The notes under the pieces: model-generated
What the model was told of the DNA's origin: nothing
The model's database searches: none
What the model saw: only the letters and a program-made list of their open reading frames with translations
Program-made: the position numbers and the translations under genes
NCBI RefSeq assembly: GCF_900163965.1
Contig: NZ_FULE01000008.1
Span: 62,001 to 126,000, forward strand
Reading direction: 5' to 3'
Source: Vibrio ruber DSM 16370
GTDB lineage: Bacteria > Pseudomonadota > Gammaproteobacteria > Enterobacterales > Vibrionaceae
Length of the DNA: 64,000 nucleotides
In this document: piece by piece, positions 18,835 to 27,676 of the stretch
Position numbering within the stretch: the first letter of the stretch is position 1
Layout: every line of letters begins with the position of its first letter

Positions 18835-20571
18835 TTAGGAGACTGCTTTTGCTTTGTCTAAAGCTAACTGAGGTTTGAGCATTGCATAACCGATACCGGT
18901 GATTGCAGTACCAACCGCGATAGCAACCAGATACATCAGCACTGGTGAAATTGCATTTGGAATCAACAGTACGAACAGACCACCGTGAGGCGCCATCAGT
19001 TTTGCACCGAACAGCATTGACAATGCGCCTGTCACTGCACCACCTGCCATACAAGCCGGGATAACGCGCATTGGGTCTTTAGCTGCAAATGGAATCGCAC
19101 CTTCTGAGATGAAGCACAGACCCAGCACGAATGATGCTTTACCGGCTTCTTGTTCACTTTTCTCAAATTTGCTTTTGGCAATAAAGGTTGCAACACCCAT
19201 ACCGAGTGCAGGCACCATACCGGCAGCCATGATTGCAGCCATTGGCAGGTACTGTTGAGAAGCCAGCAGACCCACACCGAAGGTATAGGCTGCTTTGTTG
19301 ACCGGGCCACCCAAGTCAAAGCACATCATTGCACCGAGAATAATACCCAGCAGAATCGCGTTGCCTGATCCCATGTTTTCAAGGAATGAGGTCATCGCTG
19401 CCATGATATTCGCAACAGGCGTACCCACGATATAAATCATGATCAAACCCGTTGCCAGTGTGGCTAAGAATGGGATGATCAGAATCGGTTTTAAAGCTTC
19501 CATTGACTGAGGCAGCTGCACTTTATCTGCGATCAGTTTAGCTGTATAACCGGCGATGAAACCGGCAACAATCCCACCAAGGAAACCAGAACCAATCGAG
19601 CTGGCTAACATACCACCGACTAGGCCGGGAGCAAGTCCGGGACGATCGGCAATCGAGAAGGCAATGTAACCTGCCAGAACCGGAATCATCAGAGCAAATG
19701 CTGAACCGCCACCGATTTTCATCAGTGCCGCAGCAAGTGTGCCTTCTTCTTTAAAGGCTTCAATCCCGAAAACAAATGACAGTGCGATGATCAAACCACC
19801 GGCAACAACCACCGGCAGCATATGTGATACGCCTGTCATCAGGTGTTTATAAACCCCTTTTTTCTCTTCGGTTGCCGCTTCACTGGAACCGGCAGACCCT
19901 TGATAGACAGTTGCCTGAACGAATGCTTTTTCGATCTCTTCTTTCGTTTTCTTCAGTGCCGGGCCGGTTTTGGTCCGGTAGAGTTTTTTACCGTTGAAAC
20001 GATCCAGTGCGACTTCAATATCAGCGGCGATGATAACGAGATCAGCCGCGGCAATATCTTCGGCTGTCAGCTGGTTTTTTGCACCGACCGAACCGCGGGT
20101 TTCCACTTTAATCTGGTGACCCATCGCTTGCGCGGTATTTTCCAGTGCTTCCGCAGCCATAAATGTGTGTGCAACCCCGGTAGGACAGGCCGTAATCGCA
20201 ACGATTTTCTTGGCTGTACCGGCTGATGGCGCTGACACAGTCGCGACAGGCTGCGCTTTATCAAGGACTTGTGCCTGCTCCGCGGCTGTTTTCAGATAAG
20301 CGGTCGGATCCGCTGTACATGCGGCAATATCGCTTTGGTAAACTTTTTTGCCAACGAAACGGGTGGTATCAACAGGTGTATTGGCAGCAATGACAACCAG
20401 CTCAGCTTCAGCAATATCGGCATCGGTGAGGGTATAGCCATCGACAACGGAAGAGTGACATTCAACCGTTGCTGACCAATTCAGAGACTTTGCTGCTTGC
20501 TCTAACAGACCGGCAGCGAGAATACTATTTGCGACGCCGCTCGGGCACGCGGTAATAATGGCAATTTTCAT
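18835..20571 (-). CDS. fruA: PTS fructose-specific EIIBC component
   Basis: Inner-membrane permease that imports fructose and phosphorylates it to fructose 1-phosphate. The 578 residues hold two tandem EIIB-like domains: a degenerate one (ITACPSGVANSI, 1-~100) and an active one with phospho-Cys in ITACPTGVAHTFMAAE (~125-230). The EIIC domain with about ten hydrophobic segments (~245-578) includes FAAKDPMRVIPACM, the family substrate-region signature. It is the last gene of fruB-fruK-fruA, all on the minus strand, with 22 bp between fruK and fruA. Confidence 0.95.
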   Translation of the reverse strand: MKIAIITACPSGVANSILAAGLLEQAAKSLNWSATVECHSSVVDGYTLTDADIAEAELVVIAANTPVDTTRFVGKKVYQSDIAACTADPTAYLKTAAEQAQVLDKAQPVATVSAPSAGTAKKIVAITACPTGVAHTFMAAEALENTAQAMGHQIKVETRGSVGAKNQLTAEDIAAADLVIIAADIEVALDRFNGKKLYRTKTGPALKKTKEEIEKAFVQATVYQGSAGSSEAATEEKKGVYKHLMTGVSHMLPVVVAGGLIIALSFVFGIEAFKEEGTLAAALMKIGGGSAFALMIPVLAGYIAFSIADRPGLAPGLVGGMLASSIGSGFLGGIVAGFIAGYTAKLIADKVQLPQSMEALKPILIIPFLATLATGLIMIYIVGTPVANIMAAMTSFLENMGSGNAILLGIILGAMMCFDLGGPVNKAAYTFGVGLLASQQYLPMAAIMAAGMVPALGMGVATFIAKSKFEKSEQEAGKASFVLGLCFISEGAIPFAAKDPMRVIPACMAGGAVTGALSMLFGAKLMAPHGGLFVLLIPNAISPVLMYLVAIAVGTAITGIGYAMLKPQLALDKAKAVS

Positions 20572-20593
20572 AGTTACGACCTTATTGTTGTCC

Positions 20594-21547
20594 TTAATTA
20601 CTAGCCTCAGGGCTATACGGTTGTAATTGGATCTGCTGTTGTAGGGTGTTTAACTCTTGGATATCGGCGACACCGACACCCACCTGACTCACTGCTAGTG
20701 CAGATAGTGCCGTTGCAAAGGTAAGTAGTTCCTCCTTCTTCATGGACTGCATGTGTCCCCAGCACAGCCCGGCAACCAGTGTATCCCCGGCGCCGACGGT
20801 ACTGACGACATTCATCCGCGGTGGTTTTGCATGTAGCCATTGATTGTTGTTAAGCCACATCACCCCGTTTGCACCCATTGAGACGACGATATTCTCAATA
20901 TCTTTTGCGGCGAGTTCACTCGCTGCTTGCTGGCATTCGGCCGCAGACTCAAGCGGTCTGCCGACGAAATGAGACAGTTCTTCATCATTGGGTTTAATCA
21001 GCCAAGGATGCGCATTCAGACCGGCAGCAAGCGCGTCACGGCTGCTGTCGAACAACACTTTTTTACCCAGTTGGTGCAGTTTCTCGATCCAGGATGCACA
21101 CAGCTGAGGTGAAACGCCTTGCGGTAAACTGCCCGCCAGAACGAAATATTCGTGGTCTTCGGCCAGACGGAACAACGTTTTTTCAAATTCGTCAATGGCT
21201 TGTGATGACACTTCAACACCGGGGAAGTTGATATCGCTGACTTCACCGGAAGTTTCAACCAGCTTGACGTTGATTCGGGTTGCTCCGTCAACACGGATGA
21301 ATTCATCCGTTGCACCCATGGCTTCAAATAACTGACAAAAGATATCTTGATTGTCTTTGCCCAGAAAACCGGTCACTGTTACTTCAGCACCCAGGTCACT
21401 GAGTACCTGAGCGACGTTGACCCCTTTTCCTGCGGCATGAAGCGAGCCTTGATTTACCAGACTGACAGAACCAACCTGCAAGGTGTCAAGGCTGCCCGTC
21501 AGATCCAGTGCCGGGTTGAGTGTAATGGTGACTACTCGGTTCGTCAT
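20594..21547 (-). CDS. fruK: 1-phosphofructokinase
   Basis: PfkB-family kinase converting fructose 1-phosphate to fructose 1,6-bisphosphate. The 317-residue length is standard. The substrate segment TLNPALDLT starts the protein and AAGKGVNVAQVLSDLG follows near residue 38. The catalytic base lies in the C-terminal NVVSTVGAGDTLVAGL (GAGD motif). GGGAG precedes the ATG. The gene sits 9 bp after fruB, so the fructose PTS genes are tightly coupled. Confidence 0.95.
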   Translation of the reverse strand: MTNRVVTITLNPALDLTGSLDTLQVGSVSLVNQGSLHAAGKGVNVAQVLSDLGAEVTVTGFLGKDNQDIFCQLFEAMGATDEFIRVDGATRINVKLVETSGEVSDINFPGVEVSSQAIDEFEKTLFRLAEDHEYFVLAGSLPQGVSPQLCASWIEKLHQLGKKVLFDSSRDALAAGLNAHPWLIKPNDEELSHFVGRPLESAAECQQAASELAAKDIENIVVSMGANGVMWLNNNQWLHAKPPRMNVVSTVGAGDTLVAGLCWGHMQSMKKEELLTFATALSALAVSQVGVGVADIQELNTLQQQIQLQPYSPEASN

Positions 21548-21556
21548 AATGCTCCC

Positions 21557-22693
21557 TTACTGTTCGCCTAAACCGGCATTAATTGCCGCACCCAGTGCTT
21601 CAATAGCCTGGCTGGCATCAGCGCCGTTGGCGGTAAATTCAAGTCTGTGTCCGCATTTCACGCCCAGTGCGATGACTTTCATCAAACTCTTGGCATTGAC
21701 TGCTTTCCCATCACCGTCGAGGTTGGCGACTTTGATGTCAGATTCAAATTTCTTCGCTTCCGCCACCAGCATCGCTCCCGGACGCGCGTGCAGGCCATGA
21801 GCATTTTTCACTTGGAAAACCGCAGTGTTGGCGTCGTTATCTGCGCCTGCCGGTGTTGATTCGGCTAAACCGAATGCCGCCAGAACTGCCTGCTTGTCAC
21901 TGGTAAATAGGGTGTCTTGTTTTTTCTGGAACACAATGTCAGTGATTTTTTGCATCAGTGGCTGATGTGCACCATTGCAAGCTGCAACCACAAGCAGTCC
22001 TTTAACCGGCTGTCCTTGTACGTCAAAAGCATCGCTGGCAGTAATGAATGCCAGACCGGTGCGGGTAACACCACGATTGCTACTGGTGAGCCACAGCCCG
22101 CCACCGAGTGGCGTTGCTTCTTTGGCGATCACGTCTGCAACAAAATCGCTGCTGACACACCCTTTGTTTTTCAGCAGGCCACTGGCTACGGCTGTCAGCG
22201 GTGTCATATCGGTTGCCGGGAATTGCAGTTGAATCAGTGAGTCATCAAAGTCAGCTTCAAACTGAACGTCACCATTGAGCAGGGCGATGATTTCCTGCGC
22301 TTGCGTTGCCTGTTGCAATTTTTGCTCAACACCATCGGCTGACAGCACTTTGGTCAGTTGTTTCAGAATGCCGAGATGTTCATCAGATTTGGCGGCAATC
22401 CCGATGGCAACATAAACGGTGTTGCCATCGCCCCAGTCAACACCCTGAGGAAAATGATGCACCGCGACACCGGTTTCTTTGACTAAAGAGCGGGTGTCGG
22501 TTGTTCCGTGGGGAATGGCAATACCATTACCGAGGAATGTTGAATTTTGTGCTTCCCGGTTGAGCATTCCATCGACGTAACCCGTATCGACAAGTCCTTT
22601 TTCACTCAGATGGGCAGCAATCGCGCGAATCGCATCTTGTTTGTTCGATTGAGACTGTCCTAAGTGGATGTCATTAGGAGTGAGTTGCAGCAT
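21557..22693 (-). CDS. fruB: PTS fructose EIIA-FPr (diphosphoryl transfer protein)
   Basis: Cytoplasmic phosphocarrier linking enzyme I to FruA. The 378 residues contain an EIIA domain with active His62 (IAIPHGTT), a central linker domain resembling a second EIIA, and a C-terminal HPr-like domain with active His302 (HGLHARPGA) and the regulatory-Ser region AKSLM. This matches the enterobacterial/vibrio FruB architecture. It is first in the operon, and its upstream region carries three Cra-type sites shared with the divergent regulator gene. Confidence 0.95.
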   Translation of the reverse strand: MLQLTPNDIHLGQSQSNKQDAIRAIAAHLSEKGLVDTGYVDGMLNREAQNSTFLGNGIAIPHGTTDTRSLVKETGVAVHHFPQGVDWGDGNTVYVAIGIAAKSDEHLGILKQLTKVLSADGVEQKLQQATQAQEIIALLNGDVQFEADFDDSLIQLQFPATDMTPLTAVASGLLKNKGCVSSDFVADVIAKEATPLGGGLWLTSSNRGVTRTGLAFITASDAFDVQGQPVKGLLVVAACNGAHQPLMQKITDIVFQKKQDTLFTSDKQAVLAAFGLAESTPAGADNDANTAVFQVKNAHGLHARPGAMLVAEAKKFESDIKVANLDGDGKAVNAKSLMKVIALGVKCGHRLEFTANGADASQAIEALGAAINAGLGEQ

Positions 22694-23049
22694 GTTTGGC
22701 CCCTTTCATTGCCTTATTTGGCGCTTTGAGTGCGGACACATCCGATAGCTCTTTGGTGGAGTTTCTGGTCGGGGATCTTATCCCGAGTGTCGGCACAATC
22801 GTTTTATTAGTAAAATAGCTGAATCGGTTCAGTTTCTATTTAAAAAAAGTCAGCAAAAATCACTTCACGTGGCTCATAATATTGAAGTCATCTAATAAAT
22901 AGTCCAAAAAACTAGATTTCGCTATCATTTTTGAATTTTGCTGAATCCTTTCAGCTTTTATAGTGAATCGATTCAGCATATAGTTCAATCCTATTGAGGA
23001 TCTTAATTTTTATTTCTATGATCCGACGCACACTAAAAAGAGTAGCGAT
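22694..23049. promoter_or_regulatory. fruB-fruR divergent promoter with three Cra-like operators
   Basis: Three palindromic sites match the Cra/FruR consensus (GCTGAATC-n-TTCAGC type): GCTGAATCGGTTCAGT at 22818-22833, GCTGAATCCTTTCAGC at 22940-22955 and GTGAATCGATTCAGC at 22963-22977. The last two are only 7 bp apart. They lie between fruB and the divergent regulator, so fructose 1-phosphate-responsive control of both directions is expected from the known family. No gene is present. Confidence 0.85.
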
Positions 23050-24045
23050 ATGACACTAGATGAAATTGCCAAATTAGCGGGCGTGTCTAAAACCACTGCA
23101 AGTTATGTGATCAATGGAAAAGCACAAAAGTATCGCATCAGTGAAAAGACCCAGTTGAAAGTTATGGATGTGGTAAATGCGCATAATTACCGTCCCGATC
23201 ATACTGCTTCTGCTCTGCGTGCCGGGAACAGTCGGTCATTCGGCTTAATTATCCCGGATTTGGAGAACACCAGTTATGCACGTTTATCTAAATTACTGGA
23301 ACAAAATTCCAGACAAGCGGGATATCAAATCCTCATTGCCTGCTCAGATGACAATCCTGAAACTGAAATATCCGTCGCCAATACACTGATTGCTCGCCGG
23401 ATCGATGCACTGTTTGTTGCCAGCTCAATTCCCAATGCCAGTGAATTCTATTACGGGCTGCAGCAAGCCGGGACACCGGTCATTGCCATTGACCGCCCGT
23501 TAGATGATGAGTTTTTCGCTTGTGTCGTCAGTGAAGATTATAGTGCTGCCTTGGAGCTGACCGAATCGGTGCTCGATGATCAGCTTCAGTCGATTGGTTT
23601 GATTGGCGCGTTGCCGGAGCTGAGTATTTCTACTGATCGTCAGTTGGGGTTTGAAGCGGCGGTGAAAAACAGAGGAATTCAGATTTTAGAAGGGTACGGC
23701 AATCACTTTAACCGTGAAGAAGGAAAGAGAGTCTTCTCCGGATGGGTGGATAAAGGCACCGTGCCGGAAGCCATTGTCTCGACCTCATATACCTTGCTGG
23801 AAGGGATTTTGGATGTCCTGCTGGAACACCCGCAGCTGATGGACAACATCCGCCTGGCAACCTTCGGGGATAACCGGCTACTGGACTTTTTACCGCTGAA
23901 AATTAACTCCTTACCACAGCAGTTTGAACTGATTGCCGACAGTGCGCTGGCCGTCGCTTTAAATGCAACAGCCAAACGTCATCAGCCCGGGATTGAGTTG
24001 GTTCCGCGGAAGTTAACTGTGCGTCGCAATCCAAGCCTGTCATGA
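23050..24045 (+). CDS. fruR: LacI-family regulator of fructose operon (Cra/FruR type)
   Basis: DNA-binding regulator of 331 residues. The N-terminal LacI helix-turn-helix is MTLDEIAKLAGVSKTTASYV with the hinge following near residue 50 (YRPDHTASALRAG). The rest is a periplasmic-binding-protein-like effector domain, which in this family senses fructose 1-phosphate. It is divergent from fruBKA with three matching operators between, which strongly supports the assignment. In vibrios this regulator can act as an activator of fruBKA as well as a repressor; which applies here is not visible from sequence. Confidence 0.93.
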   Translation: MTLDEIAKLAGVSKTTASYVINGKAQKYRISEKTQLKVMDVVNAHNYRPDHTASALRAGNSRSFGLIIPDLENTSYARLSKLLEQNSRQAGYQILIACSDDNPETEISVANTLIARRIDALFVASSIPNASEFYYGLQQAGTPVIAIDRPLDDEFFACVVSEDYSAALELTESVLDDQLQSIGLIGALPELSISTDRQLGFEAAVKNRGIQILEGYGNHFNREEGKRVFSGWVDKGTVPEAIVSTSYTLLEGILDVLLEHPQLMDNIRLATFGDNRLLDFLPLKINSLPQQFELIADSALAVALNATAKRHQPGIELVPRKLTVRRNPSLS

Positions 24046-24166
24046 TGGCGTAAATCATGACGTGGTTGATGTAAGTCGGGTGACCATCTGGCACAAGGTT
24101 ATCCTGATACAGGTACACAGATACAGATCGTCACCCAAATCGAGCCACGCACGTCATCAGCATGGT
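24046..24166. other. Junction between fru locus and NRPS cluster
   Basis: 120 bp between the convergent fruR and methyltransferase genes. It marks the left edge of the biosynthetic cluster. No repeat or attachment site was recognised in it. Confidence 0.4.
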
Positions 24167-24949
24167 TTATAGCTGTCCGACGATTGAAAACATCATCGGG
24201 ATACTGAACCGATGGCGATAAGTTCCAGAACCTTCAGAGACCTCATACAGATTCGGAAAACAGTTGTAATTACTGTAGGGGTACTCTGCCATTTCAAAAG
24301 TAATCCCGGCATTTGTGAGCGCGTTAATTACATCGGACAGCGGATGTAAATATTCATAAGTGGTATACGACCCATGATCATCAGGACTATTGACATATGA
24401 TTTCTGGTCTGAAAATGTGACAGCGTCACCTTGATTGCAGTAATCATACCCAATGCTATTGAATTCATCGTCGAGTACATTGAGAAACGGATGAAATTCA
24501 ACCATCACCAAGCGACCGCCATCTTTTAAGTGCCGGCGGATCACTTGCGCCCATTGATTCAGATCGGACAACCAGTTGATCACCCCATAAGAGGTGTAGA
24601 TGATGTCAAACTTCTGATCCAGTTGCAGTTCTAAGACATCTTGGCAGACGAATTTTGCCGGTATATTCAATTCAGCAGCCAGTGCTGTGGCAGTTTTGAT
24701 CGCCTCAGGTGAATAATCTACCCCGGTTACATGCGCTCCGGCATGTGCTAATGACAGGGTATCTTGGCCAAAATGACACTGCAGATGAAGGATCTTTTTA
24801 CCTTGCAGATCCCCCAGCAGTTGTTTGTCGAGCGCTTTGAGCGAGTCAGGGTTTTTCTTGAATTCATCCATGGCGTAGAAATCGGAGCGGACATGAATCG
24901 GCACCCATGCGTTCCATACATGAATATTTTTAGTATTCACAGTTGTCAA
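24167..24949 (-). CDS. Class I SAM-dependent methyltransferase of the NRPS cluster
   Basis: Probable N- or O-methyltransferase of 260 residues. The Rossmann SAM-binding motif I is ILHLQCHFGQDTLSLA (about 53-68), with the acidic post-I loop VTGVDYSPEAI and motif IV FDIIYTSYGVINWL. The start is a TTG at 24947-24949 preceded by AGGA. It overlaps the stop of the MbtH-like gene as TTGA, so the two are translationally coupled. That coupling ties it to peptide biosynthesis; N-methylation of a diaminobutyrate residue, as in pacidamycins, is one attractive role but is inference. It is the last gene of the minus-strand arm. Confidence 0.85.
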   Translation of the reverse strand: MTTVNTKNIHVWNAWVPIHVRSDFYAMDEFKKNPDSLKALDKQLLGDLQGKKILHLQCHFGQDTLSLAHAGAHVTGVDYSPEAIKTATALAAELNIPAKFVCQDVLELQLDQKFDIIYTSYGVINWLSDLNQWAQVIRRHLKDGGRLVMVEFHPFLNVLDDEFNSIGYDYCNQGDAVTFSDQKSYVNSPDDHGSYTTYEYLHPLSDVINALTNAGITFEMAEYPYSNYNCFPNLYEVSEGSGTYRHRFSIPMMFSIVGQL

Positions 24950-25128
24950 TTTTGGTGATCCTCATTGATACGTTTGGGGAAAATTTTACCATATGCATCG
25001 CAAATAGTATCGAGACATTGTGTTTCGCTTCCGGAAAAACCAGTCGATGCCCACCCTTTGGGAATGACTTTATTCTCCGGCCAGATCGAATATTGCTTCG
25101 ATTGATGATAAACGACTTGATAATTCAT
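24946..25128 (-). CDS. MbtH-like NRPS chaperone
   Basis: 60-residue protein starting MNYQVVYHQSKQYSIWP. MbtH-like proteins bind and activate NRPS adenylation domains. The signature is present: KQYSIWP, then IPKGW, then G-x-x-G and CLDTI. The usual late Trp (W-x-D-M) is replaced by Tyr (DAYGKIF), so the protein is slightly divergent. The start at 25126-25128 has GGAGATAGT immediately upstream; a longer in-frame extension to 25209 runs through a hairpin and has no ribosome site. Its only obvious client here is the 3439-residue NRPS on the opposite arm. Confidence 0.88.
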   Translation of the reverse strand: MNYQVVYHQSKQYSIWPENKVIPKGWASTGFSGSETQCLDTICDAYGKIFPKRINEDHQN

Positions 25129-25156
25129 ACTATCTCCGTGTAACTGGAATCGCGTT

Positions 25157-25192
25157 ATCTTGCACTTCGTTTTGGCAGATAAAGTGCAAGAT
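25157..25192 (-). other. 11-bp perfect inverted repeat before mbtH
   Basis: ATCTTGCACTT (25157-25167) and AAGTGCAAGAT (25182-25192) with a 14-nt loop, in the 92 bp between the acylase stop and the mbtH start. There is no T run on the minus strand, so it is more likely an RNA processing or stabilising hairpin, or an operator, than a terminator. Confidence 0.6.
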
Positions 25193-25220
25193 ATGTTTAA
25201 CATTAACAATTCTGTTTTTA

Positions 25221-27638
25221 CTAATCGGTATTTAACGTGTTAACAGTAACTGGTTGTAATATCAGGCAACCACTCTCTATCTGTTTTTCGTTGGATATAT
25301 CACAAGTATCTGCAACATTTTGTGCCTTTATCGTAATATAATTACCTTCTTTCCATTGCTCTAACAGGTTGTCGTAGTTTTCATCTAACGGGTTTTCAGA
25401 CTGGCCAAGAGGGTGGATAAACAGACTATCATCCAGATCATTTAAATTAATGATATGTCGATAACTCGCACCTTCCACTTGAGTAAATGAGTGATCATAG
25501 CCGCCATCATTGATTGTCTGATTACCACCAGCGGTACTCACCTGGCGATTGAAAATATATTTAAGGAGTGGTACATCACCAAAGACACTGTTCTTAAAGC
25601 TGGCAATGTGAATCTCTCCCCAGTGCCAGTTTTCGGGTGTATTTCCTTGATCATCGATAAGTTTTTGCATCGCGACTTGTAAGCTATTTTGCAAGAATGC
25701 ATCACAATCAGAAAAACCGGCTTTTTGACAATACTGACCGTTGTGGCTTAATTGTGAGAAAATGAATAATGGCTCATCTGAATCGGACTGATATTTGCTC
25801 GGATAAAGGCGGTTTATCTCTCTGTCCCAGTATGCAAATATACTGGCAGCAATACTGTTTTCAGTCATATGTCCGTCCCAGCTCTTGAGATATTCAAGTC
25901 CTTCCTTACTCTCTTTATTTAATGGTTTTGTCGTCAGAAGGATAGGGCGGAGCTGGTGCCAGATTTCATTTTTAACATCATTCTGAATATCAATATTATC
26001 TTTCATTGATAATTTTGATTTAGATGAAATTAACTCGATGATTCTTTCTACCCGATATGGGGCAGCCATCCATCTTAAATCTATTTGATATGGGTAACTG
26101 TCTGGTGCCGCTTTATTATTAGCAGAAGCAATAAAGCCGGTTTTCGGATTATAGCTTTGTGGTAATTGATCGAAAGGAATATAACCTTGCCAGCCTTGCC
26201 AAGACTGACTTGAAACAAGCCCATAGGCAGTTTGGGCACGTAGCGGAACCTTTCCGGCCAGTTTATAACCGATATTACCCTCTGTATCTGCATAAACAAA
26301 GTTTTGCGCTGGTGTCACATATGTACTGAGCGCTTTCAGAAAGTCTTGCCAGTTGCGGGCATAATTCATTTCAATGAAGCTGCCCACCGTGACATCCGTG
26401 TCCATTAATGCTGACCACTGAATGGAAATATATTTGTTATCTTGATTTGATGGCAAATCAATATAGTCATTAATAATTGGACCATTCTTAGTGCTGAGCA
26501 CCTGATATTTAACGTCTTCTTCACCTTTTACTTTGATGACTTCATCTCGTGAGAAAATTTTATTATTGCCATCTTCAACAATTAACTCTAAATCATTAGG
26601 ATTGACATTCGTTGAGCCCCATGCGATGTGATCATTATGGCCTTCGATTACTCCGGGGACTCCGGGTATCGTTGCACCTGTGACGTGTAGGGTCGGCCCT
26701 TTGATCTCGGCAAGGTAGAATAAGGATGGCGAAGATAAACCCAGATGTAGATCATTGGCTAATATAGGTTTGCCTGTGGATGTTTTTGAACCGGATAAAA
26801 CCCAATTATTCGAGCCCTTTGTATGATTCGGAAATAAGTTCGTTACTTTTTTCACTGCAGCTGAAGATGCAAAAATACTGTCGGCATCCGCTGAGTTTTG
26901 AGAAATGATTTGAGAGTTATCAACAGAATCTTTATTGCTGAATGTGATCTGTCTGAGATCTGACTCTGACATAATTGTCGGACCTGAATCAGGATACTTC
27001 GGATGTAAAACCGGGATCATCGCTTCACCTAAATCATTCATGATCTCCTGATTTTTCAACTTCTCACTCCAAGTGGACTGTAGATTGTAGGCCAACATTT
27101 TCTGCCATGCGATACTGTCTGTTTCGGACCATCTCTGTGGCTTAAAACCAAAGATTTTAAATTCTATTGGCAGCTTCTGTTGCGCTATAAATGCATTGAC
27201 GCCTTGTGTATAACTCACAATGAGTGCTTTCTGTTTTGGGGTGAACTTCGGCCATGACTGTTCCGCTGAGCGATAAAATCCCCAAGTGCGCATAAATTTA
27301 TCAGTTTCTACGGTATCGGCACCGAACACTTCACTGAGTTGTCCTTTAACCGTTAAACGTTGCAGCTCCATTTGCCAGAATCTATCTTGTGCATGTAAAT
27401 AACCTAATGCATAAAATGCATCGGCATCTGAAGTCAAAGCATCGATATGTGGTATACCATAGTTGTCACGAAAGACGAAAACCGGCCCATCTAATCCGTT
27501 TAATTTGACAGTTCCCGTTCGCTGACTCTCTGTTTGGCTGAGGATATAATATAAGGACGCTAAAATTAGTCCTGATATTAAAAGTAATATGTAGAAAATA
27601 AATTTTTTAGATTTTATCAGGTTCACTTTTTCACCCAT
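25221..27638 (-). CDS. Membrane-anchored Ntn-hydrolase acylase (penicillin acylase family)
   Basis: 805-residue member of the penicillin G acylase / acyl-homoserine-lactone acylase family, which cleaves amide-linked acyl groups after autoproteolysis. Residues ~10-34 (FIFYILLLISGLILASLYYI) are an uncleaved or late-cleaved signal anchor, placing the enzyme in the periplasm. The autocatalytic site is Gly-Ser276 in KGSNNWVLSGSK; Ser276 would become the N-terminal nucleophile of a 530-residue beta chain. The oxyanion region TIPGVPGVIEGHNDHIAWG follows. It sits inside the NRPS operon, 38 bp after the lyase fusion gene, so I infer it trims an acyl group from the peptide outside the cytoplasm, as PvdQ does for pyoverdine. 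Confidence 0.88.
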   Translation of the reverse strand: MGEKVNLIKSKKFIFYILLLISGLILASLYYILSQTESQRTGTVKLNGLDGPVFVFRDNYGIPHIDALTSDADAFYALGYLHAQDRFWQMELQRLTVKGQLSEVFGADTVETDKFMRTWGFYRSAEQSWPKFTPKQKALIVSYTQGVNAFIAQQKLPIEFKIFGFKPQRWSETDSIAWQKMLAYNLQSTWSEKLKNQEIMNDLGEAMIPVLHPKYPDSGPTIMSESDLRQITFSNKDSVDNSQIISQNSADADSIFASSAAVKKVTNLFPNHTKGSNNWVLSGSKTSTGKPILANDLHLGLSSPSLFYLAEIKGPTLHVTGATIPGVPGVIEGHNDHIAWGSTNVNPNDLELIVEDGNNKIFSRDEVIKVKGEEDVKYQVLSTKNGPIINDYIDLPSNQDNKYISIQWSALMDTDVTVGSFIEMNYARNWQDFLKALSTYVTPAQNFVYADTEGNIGYKLAGKVPLRAQTAYGLVSSQSWQGWQGYIPFDQLPQSYNPKTGFIASANNKAAPDSYPYQIDLRWMAAPYRVERIIELISSKSKLSMKDNIDIQNDVKNEIWHQLRPILLTTKPLNKESKEGLEYLKSWDGHMTENSIAASIFAYWDREINRLYPSKYQSDSDEPLFIFSQLSHNGQYCQKAGFSDCDAFLQNSLQVAMQKLIDDQGNTPENWHWGEIHIASFKNSVFGDVPLLKYIFNRQVSTAGGNQTINDGGYDHSFTQVEGASYRHIINLNDLDDSLFIHPLGQSENPLDENYDNLLEQWKEGNYITIKAQNVADTCDISNEKQIESGCLILQPVTVNTLNTD

Positions 27639-27676
27639 ATTGAATTCGTTTGTATCATAACTTTCCGGCTAAACCT

